NCBI RefSeq assembly: GCF_963678635.1
Contig: NW_026970756.1
Span: 87,501 to 151,500 of the forward strand
From: Symsagittifera roscoffensis
Taxonomy: Eukaryota > Xenacoelomorpha > Acoela > Convolutidae
Reading direction: 5' to 3'
Length of the DNA stretch: 64,000 bases
A model generated the notes under the pieces. It was not told where the DNA came from and did no database searches. It saw only the letters and a list, made by a program, of their open reading frames with translations. Both the position numbers and the translations under genes were made by a program. Shown here one piece after another: positions 1 to 7,995 of this stretch. Each line of letters begins with the position of its first letter. Position 1 is the first letter of the stretch.

Positions 1-526
1 TCAAAGTACCTTGCTCTGTGGTGCATCATATTAAGAGAGAGTCAGATTCCCGAAAGAAGGCTTGATTAGAGTTGCTTAGACTCAAGCAAGTCAGTCAAGT
101 TAACTTAGTTAAGTTAAGTAAGTTAGCTTGACTCAAGGCGGTGACGATGTACGGTCAAGTAAAAGTAGCAAGTTCCCGAAAGATAGCCGAAAGACGGTTA
201 AGTAGCAAGTAAACGAATTTCAGCGAAGTCCCAACGTCAGAAACTGGGAGAGCACCAGGATGCTCGGAGGCCTACTTCTGCCTGGTCTTCATTCCAATTA
301 AAGACACTGACCGATCAGAAAGCAAGTAGGTACTAACTAACGCTAGTACCTAGAAGAACTGCTTTAGGAGTTAACTATCAGCAGTAGCAGTCGGTCTGAG
401 CTCTTTCACGAGCTAAAAGCTGGGCAGTGTTAAAGATATGAACCAGTGAAGAGAAGGAAGAAAAGATTGAATAAGCACCAGTAACAATGTTACTACACCT
501 AGCTTTTTTTTTTTTTTTTTTTTTTT
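1..526 (+). repeat. IGS single-copy module, copy A (partial), ending in poly-T
   Basis: Nearly identical to 13782-14311 and 56756-57285, so it is a module found once per intergenic spacer (IGS). It begins just after the GACTGGG/CCCAGTC hairpin that is complete in the other two copies. It holds short direct repeats of AAGTTA and AGTAGCAAGT type and no convincing ORF. It ends in a run of 23 T (504-526), against 29 T in the other copies. The poly-T always lies between this module and the 368-bp repeats, so it may be a terminator or replication fork barrier. That role is a guess. Confidence 0.8.
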
Positions 527-559
527 AACTCTTTTGTGCCAGTAATACTCATTTAGGAG

Positions 560-1383
560 TCAAATTTTGTCAATATGCTTGATGGTCAGCTGCATGAAAA
601 AGATGGGAGCTGTGCGACTAGTGGTTCAAAAGTTATGACCCGAGCCGTAAACAAGCTCAAAATGAGGTCCAAAACTGACGAAGTTGCTTCAGTTGGCTTG
701 AAAGTTAACAAAGCTTGCTCGTAGAGCTTCCGGGATAGGCCCATTCGCTTCCTCGTGAAAAATAGGTCTTAGAACCACCTTAGATGAGCTTGCGCGACCC
801 TTGGTTGAGCTGCAGGAGCGACTGATCGAAGCGGAAGACCCCTATTTTGAGCTGAAAAATGGGGGTCTCAGGGCTCTAAAACGCTTGTTTGAGCTTGAAG
901 GAGTGCTCGCACAGCTCACTTTCAATTTTAGCGAAGTTAGATATGCTTGATGGTCAGCTGCATGAAAAAGATGGGAGCTGTGCGACCAGTGGTTCAAAAG
1001 TTATGACCCGAGCCGTAAACAAGCTCAAAATGAGGTCCAAAACTGACGAAGTTGCTTCAGTTGGCTTGAAAGTTAACAAAGCTTGCTCGTAGAGCTTCCG
1101 GGATAGGCCCATTCGCTTCCTCGTGAAAAATAGGTCTTAGAACCACCTTAGATGAGCTTGCGCGACCCTTGGTTGAGCTGCAGGAGCGACTGATCGAAGC
1201 GGAAGACCCCTATTTTGAGCTGAAAAATGGGGGTCTCAGGGCTCTAAAACGCTTGTTTGAGCTTGAAGGAGTGCTCGCACAGCTCACTTTCAATTTTAGC
1301 GAAGTTAGATATGCTTGATGGTCAGCTGCATGAAAAAGATGGGAGCTGTGCGACCAGTGGTTCAAAAGTTATGACCCGAGCCC
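560..1383 (+). repeat. 368-bp IGS tandem repeats, block A (about 2.3 monomers)
   Basis: Same monomer as 14345-45272. The block opens with a partial monomer following the flank motif at 544-559. It stops abruptly at 1381-1383, inside a monomer, where it fuses to the 332-bp ITS1 repeat. Each monomer carries a 67-codon open frame starting with TTG. It has no sign of being a gene and is just a by-product of the repeat. Confidence 0.93.
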
Positions 1384-4107
1384 AAATGCTTAAGAACAGG
1401 GTGGTCCAGACAGCTCAAAGTCCGACTGCGGTTGGCTTTGTTCTAATCGAGTGAACACTTACTTTTGGAGAAATCCGATCGTAGGAGTGATCAGTCTTCA
1501 GATTGATCCGGTTCTTTTACTGGTGTATCTGTCAGATCCTTAGGGACTGGATAGAACACTTAAGCAAGTCGCTCGAACTTGGGTATTCTGTTGATCAAAG
1601 AGCTGTTCAGATGTAGTACCGGTGTGATACATGTGATTGCATTGAGAGCGCGTTTAAACAGTGTTCGATCTTCAGTTTGCCGTTGTAAGAGAAAGACTGA
1701 GGAAAGCGAAGGCCCAAATGCTTAAGAACAGGGTGGTCCAGACAGCTCAAAGTCCGACTGCGGTTGGCTTTGTTCTAATCGAGTGAACACTTACTTTTGG
1801 AGAAATCCGATCGTAGGAGTGATCAGTCTTCGGATTGATCCGGTTCTTTTACTGGTGTATCTGTCAGATCCTTAGGGACTGGATAGAACACTTAAGCAAG
1901 TCGCTCGAACTTGGGTATTCTGTTGATCAAAGAGCTGTTCAGATGTAGTACCGGTGTGATACATGTGATTGCATTGAGAGCGCGTTTAAACAGTGTTCGA
2001 TCTTCAGTTTGCCGTTGTAAGAGAAAGACTGAGGAAAGCGAAGGCCCAAATGCTTAAGAACAGGGTGGTCCAGACAGCTCAAAGTCCGACTGCGGTTGGC
2101 TTTGTTCTAATCGAGTGAACACTTACTTTTGGAGAAATCCGATCGTAGGAGTGATCAGTCTTCGGATTGATCCGGTTCTTTTACTGGTGTATCTGTCAGA
2201 TCCTTAGGGACTGGATAGAACACTTAAGCAAGTCGCTCGAACTTGGGTATTCTGTTGATCAAAGAGCTGTTCAGATGTAGTACCGGTGTGATACATGTGA
2301 TTGCATTGAGAGCGCGTTTAAACAGTGTTCGATCTTCAGTTTGCCGTTGTAAGAGAAAGACTGAGGAAAGCGAAGGCCCAAATGCTTAAGAACAGGGTGG
2401 TCCAGACAGCTCAAAGTCCGACTGCGGTTGGCTTTGTTCTAATCGAGTGAACACTTACTTTTGGAGAAATCCGATCGTAGGAGTGATCAGTCTTCGGATT
2501 GATCCGGTTCTTTTACTGGTGTATCTGTCAGATCCTTAGGGACTGGATAGAACACTTAAGCAAGTCGCTCGAACTTGGGTATTCTGTTGATCAAAGAGCT
2601 GTTCAGATGTAGTACCGGTGTGATACATGTGATTGCATTGAGAGCGCGTTTAAACAGTGTTCGATCTTCAGTTTGCCGTTGTAAGAGAAAGACTGAGGAA
2701 AGCGAAGGCCCAAATGCTTAAGAACAGGGTGGTCCAGACAGCTCAAAGTCCGACTGCGGTTGGCTTTGTTCTAATCGAGTGAACACTTACTTTTGGAGAA
2801 ATCCGATCGTAGGAGTGATCAGTCTTCGGATTGATCCGGTTCTTTTACTGGTGTATCTGTCAGATCCTTAGGGACTGGATAGAACACTTAAGCAAGTCGC
2901 TCGAACTTGGGTATTCTGTTGATCAAAGAGCTGTTCAGATGTAGTACCGGTGTGATACATGTGATTGCATTGAGAGCGCGTTTAAACAGTGTTCGATCTT
3001 CAGTTTGCCGTTGTAAGAGAAAGACTGAGGAAAGCGAAGGCCCAAATGCTTAAGAACAGGGTGGTCCAGACAGCTCAAAGTCCGACTGCGGTTGGCTTTG
3101 TTCTAATCGAGTGAACACTTACTTTTGGAGAAATCCGATCGTAGGAGTGATCAGTCTTCGGATTGATCCGGTTCTTTTACTGGTGTATCTGTCAGATCCT
3201 TAGGGACTGGATAGAACACTTAAGCAAGTCGCTCGAACTTGGGTATTCTGTTGATCAAAGAGCTGTTCAGATGTAGTACCGGTGTGATACATGTGATTGC
3301 ATTGAGAGCGCGTTTAAACAGTGTTCGATCTTCAGTTTGCCGTTGTAAGAGAAAGACTGAGGAAAGCGAAGGCCCAAATGCTTAAGAACAGGGTGGTCCA
3401 GACAGCTCAAAGTCCGACTGCGGTTGGCTTTGTTCTAATCGAGTGAACACTTACTTTTGGAGAAATCCGATCGTAGGAGTGATCAGTCTTCGGATTGATC
3501 CGGTTCTTTTACTGGTGTATCTGTCAGATCCTTAGGGACTGGATAGAACACTTAAGCAAGTCGCTCGAACTTGGGTATTCTGTTGATCAAAGAGCTGTTC
3601 AGATGTAGTACCGGTGTGATACATGTGATTGCATTGAGAGCGCGTTTAAACAGTGTTCGATCTTCAGTTTGCCGTTGTAAGAGAAAGACTGAGGAAAGCG
3701 AAGGCCCAAATGCTTAAGAACAGGGTGGTCCAGACAGCTCAAAGTCCGACTGCGGTTGGCTTTGTTCTAATCGAGTGAACACTTACTTTTGGAGAAATCC
3801 GATCGTAGGAGTGATCAGTCTTCGGATTGATCCGGTTCTTTTACTGGTGTATCTGTCAGATCCTTAGGGACTGGATAGAACACTTAAGCAAGTCGCTCGA
3901 ACTTGGGTATTCTGTTGATCAAAGAGCTGTTCAGATGTAGTACCGGTGTGATACATGTGATTGCATTGAGAGCGCGTTTAAACAGTGTTCGATCTTCAGT
4001 TTGCCGTTGTAAGAGAAAGACTGAGGAAAGCGAAGGCCCAAATGCTAAAAAAACAGGGTGGTCGAGACAGCTCAAAGTCCGACTGCGGTTGGCTTTGTTC
4101 TAAATCA
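1384..4107 (+). repeat. ITS1 332-bp tandem array, copy A (8 full units plus a partial)
   Basis: A fixed landmark (CAAATGCTTAAG) recurs at 1384, 1716, 2048, 2380, 2712, 3044, 3376 and 3708, exactly 332 bp apart. The last unit, at 4040, is slightly diverged. Units are almost identical, which implies recent homogenisation. About 240 bp of each unit is clearly homologous to the true ITS2 at 4288-4527. The remaining ~90 bp matches the ITS1 3' end at 4040-4107. Each unit therefore looks like an ITS1-end/ITS2 fusion that lost 5.8S between them. The array lies directly upstream of 5.8S, so it forms ITS1 of this unit. Confidence 0.9.
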
Positions 4108-4132
4108 AACCAGTGCTAGATGGTCGAAAAAC
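4108..4132 (+). other. ITS1 3' end
   Basis: Short unique stretch between the last ITS1 repeat and 5.8S. The same sequence occurs at 53181-53210, before the truncated 5.8S fragment. Confidence 0.7.
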
Positions 4133-4283
4133 AACCTTCAACGGGGGATCACTAGGCTCGCTTTACGAGGAGGAGCACAGCTATATGTGTTAATTCAGTA
4201 AGAATCGCAAGATTTGTTTACTGACCTCTCTAACGCAAAAGGCGGTCTCAGCTTCGGCTGTTGATCGCGTCCGAATCAGGGTT
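4133..4283 (+). rRNA. 5.8S ribosomal RNA (highly divergent)
   Basis: The 5.8S rRNA pairs with the 5' end of 28S in the large ribosomal subunit. The start AACCTTCAACGGGGGATCAC matches the conserved eukaryotic 5.8S start, and GGCTCG follows. The rest aligns colinearly with the canonical gene (CACAGCTA for CGCAGCTA, GTAAGAATCGCA for GTGTGAATTGCA, TAACGCAAAAGGCGG for GAACGCACATTGCGG). A 3' hairpin closed by TTCG follows at about 4248-4262. Substitutions in normally invariant positions are many. It is either a fast-evolving lineage's functional gene or a decaying copy; its partner 28S carries two insertions. The 3' end is approximate. Confidence 0.8.
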
Positions 4284-4600
4284 ATTTGAAATCGATTGAA
4301 CGCTTACTTTTGGAGAAATCTGAGGGTAAGAGCGATCTGTCTTCGGATTGGTCCGTTCTTTTGCTGGTGTATCTACGAGATCCTTCGGGATTGGTTAGAA
4401 CACTTAAATCAAGTCGCTCAAACTTGGGTATTCTGTTGATCAAAGAGCTGTTCAGATGTAGTACCGGTGTGATACATGTGATTGCATTGAGAGCGCGTTT
4501 AAACAGTGTTCGATCTTCAGTTTGCCTAAGCTAGAGTGATAAACTCCTGCACATTACTACTTCGGTAGTTTTATGGATGCTTGAGTGCCTTTAAATCGTA
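4284..4600 (+). other. ITS2
   Basis: Spacer between 5.8S and 28S. Positions 4288-4527 are a diverged relative of the 332-bp ITS1 repeat; 4528-4600 is unique. It contains GCTCAAACTTGGGTATTCTG, which recurs as GCTCGAACTTGGGTATTCTG in the ITS1 arrays. No gene is seen. Confidence 0.8.
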
Positions 4601-4938
4601 ACCTGATTTGGACGAGAGAACCCCCTGAACTTAAGCATATCAGTAAGGGGAGGAAAAGAAATCAACCGAGAATCCCTTAGTAATGGCGAATGAACAGGGA
4701 AAAGCTCATCGGGAAGAGGAGTGGTAACACTCCTCGGTGTCCGGTATGGTTTGCTGCCTGGCTTGTTGACTTGACTGGATGTCTATTGGAAAATAGCATC
4801 AAAGAGGGTAAAAATCCCGTAACAGTCTTGTTATAACTTGTCGACGGCGCATTCCTATGAGTAGAGTTGTTTGAAAGTGCAACTCGAAGCTGGAGATATG
4901 TCTCTCCAAAAGCTAATTATAAAGCGAGACCGATAGCA

Positions 4939-4976
<38 letters not shown>

Positions 4977-6864
4977 GAGAGAGTGAAAAGTACGTGAAAC
5001 CGTTGAAGGAGAACTGGAGTGAGCGTTATCATGCCCAATGTCTTGAACTTGATTCTAGACCACCGGGTAGTGTTGTTAAAGTCTTTTGGTGATCATTGTT
5101 AAAGATGCGAGCTATTTGTTTTCTTCGGATTTCAAATTTGTTGTGTCTTGACTAAATGAGATAAAGTTTTATCTCTTTTGTTTGCCTGTCTGACCTTAAC
5201 ATCCCAATCAATGCTCTCTACAGCCCGTCTTGAAACACGGACCAAGGAGTGTGAGTTGCTTGCAAGTGCTGTCGCTGTTTGAAAGCGTACACGCGTAATG
5301 AAAGTGAACGGTGTAACTTTTATGAGTTGCATTAACTTTTGTGGTGAGAGCGTCAAAGCGATGTCTCGCAACCACGGACGGTTATGTTGCTAAAACATGA
5401 CTGATCCAGAGCAAGTAGCACACGACCCGAAAGATGGTGATCTATGCTTGGGCAGGGTGAAGCCACGGGAAACCATGGTGGAAGCCCGAAGCGGTTCTGA
5501 CGTGCAAATCGATCGTCTGACCTGAGCATAGGGGCGAAAGACTAATCGAACCATCTAGTAGCTGGTTTCCTCCGAAGTTTCCCTCAGGATAGCAAAAGCT
5601 TAAGCAAGATTGAAAAATCTTCGCTGTGCAATTTCATCGGTTAAAGCGAATGATTAGAGGACTGGGGGAAAACTTTTCCTTCACCTATTCTCAAACTATA
5701 AATCGGTGAGATGTTCTTGTGACTTAATTGCACTTGAACTTTGAATGCGAGCTTTTTGTGGGCCGCTTTTGGTAAGCAGAACCGGCGATGTGGGATGAAC
5801 CAAAAGTTGGGTTAAGGCGCCTAACTACTTGCTCATGAGTCACCACAAAAGGTGTTGATTGATATTGACAGCAGGACGGTGGTCATGGAAGTTGAAAACC
5901 GCTAAGGAATGTGTAACAACTCACCTGCCGAATCAATCAGCCCTGAAAATGGATGGCACTAGAGCTCGTGGCCTATACCTGACCATGAACATCAGATTCT
6001 GGCTTCGGCTGGATGCTTAAGACTGGTTTAGAACTGGTCTTAAAGTATGTTCATGTGTAGGAGGACGCATTGGTTGCGCAAAAGTGTATACGTGAGTATA
6101 TGCTCGAAGCGGCCAATGGAGCAGATCTTGGTGGAAGTAGCAAGTACTCAAATGAGAACTTTGAGGACTGAAGCGGGAAAGGTTTTCATGTGAACAGCAT
6201 TTGCACATGAGTTAGTCGATTCTAAAAGACAGGCTAAGGCCAAAGTCTTGAATAGTGGTTTTTTGAAAACTGCTGAGTCTCGAAAGAGCATCGGGTTAAA
6301 ATTCCCGAACTTACTCTCTTGGCATTACGACGGCAACGTCATCTCAGTCGAATTTAGTCATTGGGACCTTGGGGAAGAGTTATCTTTTCTTTATAACATG
6401 CAGTAGAGACCTTGGAATTGAATCAATCAGAGATAAGGCTCGAACCATGAAAGAGTGTTTCAGCATTTGAAGCATCCCAATTGTTCCTGGTGGCACGTAA
6501 AAATTCGGCCCAGCTAATGTCAGGAGAGTGAATCGTACCAATTACCGCATCAGGTCCCCAAGGTGAAAAGCCTCTGGTCTTGGAACAGTGTAGATAAGGG
6601 AAGTCGGCAAAATTGATCCGTACCTTCGGAAGAAGGATTGGCTCTGAGGAATGGGTGTGACAAGCCTTTAGCTTGAAGTCTCGATATGCTAAAGCGTACG
6701 ATGGCTCTTCGGAGTTGTTGGCGTTTGGCGCATCGATGATGGATATGCTTTAGGTCAAATCTGTCGCACATTAAACGTTCAAACTCTGAACTGGTTTGGA
6801 CAAGGGGAATCCGACTGTTTAATTAAAACAAAGCATTGCGATGGCTGGTGAAACGGTTCTGACG

Positions 6865-6898
<34 letters not shown>

Positions 6899-6915
6899 AG
6901 TGAAGAAATTCAAAT

Positions 6916-6957
<42 letters not shown>
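4601..6957 (+). rRNA. 28S rRNA, 5' segment (up to the R2 insertion site)
   Basis: Begins near ACCTGATTTGGACGAG and continues with the universal CTTAAGCATATCAGTAAG-type start of large-subunit rRNA. Further landmarks are AAGTACCGTGAGGGAAAG at about 4944, the GAAGCCACGGGAAACC region near 5460, AAGCAGAACCGGCGATG near 5774 and GGCGGGAGTAACTATGACTC near 6931. It ends in CTCTTAAGG, the base before which R2 elements cut. With the downstream segments at 7152 and 11707 it makes a ~3.5 kb 28S. Two insertions make this copy unlikely to yield functional rRNA unless they are removed. The start is uncertain by a few bases. Confidence 0.93.
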
Positions 6958-6958
<1 letters not shown>

Positions 6959-7151
6959 CGTTGCAGCCGGCTGGTCGTTGAGCTTAGGTGCTCATCCTGG
7001 AGCGGGTATTATCTGGGATGGGTACCCATGGTGCCTGCGGGTGCCTTGATCTAACGATAAGTCACCGTTATTGCCGCGGTGATATCGGTGCCTGGCAAAG
7101 ATGACGCTTGGGGAATACCTTGAGGAACACTATCCTCCCCCATCTTCCCAA
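6958..7151 (+). mobile_element. 194-nt insertion at the R2 target site of 28S
   Basis: It splits the invariant sequence TTAAGG / TAGCCAAATG exactly where R2 non-LTR retrotransposons integrate. There is no target duplication, as is common for R2. It contains no ORF and ends ...CCCAA, a possible short A tail. Visible structure includes a 12-nt palindrome (ATGGGTACCCAT), a TCACCG/CGGTGA stem and three GGTGCC motifs. The position argues for a severely 5'-truncated R2 copy or a short non-autonomous R2-site element (SIDE-like). A group I intron is unlikely because the 3' end is not G. I saw no HDV-type ribozyme fold in it. Confidence 0.7.
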
Positions 7152-7208
<57 letters not shown>

Positions 7209-7270
7209 TACTGTCCCTATCTACCATCCAGCGAAACCACAGCTTTGGGAACGGGCAAAGCCTAATCAGT

Positions 7271-7305
<35 letters not shown>

Positions 7306-7708
7306 TGACTTTGTGAAGTGGCTCGAAAGGTGTAGAATAAGTGGGAGATGGCTTCGGCTGTCGTCAGTGAAATACCACTACTTTCGGTGTCACTTTACTA
7401 ATCCAGTGAAAAAGTAAAGGTACTTTCTACGGATTGGCCTAATTAAAGCGTAAGCTTTAATGAGTTGCACAAAGTTTACTTTGCGTAGCTAAAGCAAACC
7501 TCCCTGGAGACAGGGTCAGGTCGGGAGTTTGACTGGGGCGGTACATCTGTAAAAAGATAACGCAGGTGTCCTAAGGCTAACTCAGTGGGGACAGAAACGT
7601 CACGTAGAGCAAAAGGGCAAATGTTAGCTTGAACTAGATTTTCAGTATGATTACAGACTGCGAAAGCATGGCCTATCGATCCTTTTATTAATCGGTTTAA
7701 AGACTTTA

Positions 7709-7741
<33 letters not shown>
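7152..7741 (+). rRNA. 28S rRNA, middle segment (between the two insertions)
   Basis: Resumes with TAGCCAAATGCCTCGTCATC and runs through GTGACGCGCATGAATGG, GCGAAACCACAG, the CCTGGAGACAGGGTCAGG region and GGTGTCAGAAAAGTTACC. It ends with the peptidyl-transferase-loop sequence ACCACAGGGAT, whose last 13 bases are the first copy of the retrotransposon target duplication. The R1 site within this segment is unoccupied. Open frames on either strand here are incidental to rRNA. Confidence 0.95.
7729..7741 (+). repeat. Target site duplication, left copy (13 bp)
   Basis: TTACCACAGGGAT, repeated exactly at 11707-11719 on the far side of the element. The base before it differs (G on the left, T on the right), so the duplication is 13 bp. 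Confidence 0.92.
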
Positions 7742-7886
7742 GGCTCCCATAAGCAGTGCCTCCTCGCGTTAGGATTGAGTCGTTCGCAGGCGCTCGTTGG
7801 AGTGTGCATAATCTGCGGTAATCAACGATCTCACCTCGGCGGGAGCCGGAAGATATATCTACCATTGGTATCAACACTAAACTGCT
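7742..7886 (+). ncRNA. HDV-like self-cleaving ribozyme at the element's 5' end
   Basis: All helices of the nested double pseudoknot can be drawn. P1 pairs 7742-7748 (GGCTCCC) with 7841-7847 (GGGAGCC). P2 pairs 7752-7757 (AGCAGT) with 7881-7886 (ACTGCT). P3 pairs 7758-7760 (GCC) with 7838-7840 (GGC). P1.1 pairs 7762-7763 (CC) with 7848-7849 (GG). P4 is a short TACC/GGTA hairpin, 7860-7870. J4/2 ends CTAA, placing the catalytic cytosine at C7877. The start of L3 (TCCTCGC) resembles that of hepatitis delta virus. L3 is long (77 nt), as in other retrotransposon ribozymes. Predicted cleavage is just 5' of G7742, exactly the element boundary. Confidence 0.85.
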
Positions 7887-7995
7887 GGCGGAAAACCGTG
7901 AGGAATTCCGTTAACGCCTCCTCGGTGTATAACAGAGGTTGGGTAATACGGTCCAGTAAGCCATACCTGTAAAAACTCTACCTACATTCAATCCT
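7887..7995 (+). promoter_or_regulatory. 5' UTR between ribozyme and ORF
   Basis: 109 nt with a possible GGCGGAA/TTCCG..CGCC hairpin just after the ribozyme. It has no ATG in the main frame; the in-frame stop TAA at 7957-7959 marks where the frame opens. HDV-like ribozymes in other non-LTR elements have been reported to help translation start. A similar role here would fit the absent ATG but is inferred. Confidence 0.5.

Noticed and set aside
4424-4445. Minus-strand ACCCAAGTTTGAG resembling the 3' part of the nematode SL1 spliced leader
   Set aside because: Only 13 nt match, the base after it is C rather than the GT of a splice donor, no Sm site or leader RNA fold is evident, and the ITS1 copies carry a mismatch. 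Probably chance; a GT donor and Sm site in related copies would change this.
6958-7151. Group I intron in 28S
   Set aside because: The size is at the low end, neither boundary choice gives a terminal G, and no P/Q/R/S core was recognised. The position fits R2 integration exactly.
7476-7877. 133-codon minus-strand open frame
   Set aside because: It lies opposite conserved 28S rRNA and the ribozyme; rRNA conservation explains it fully.
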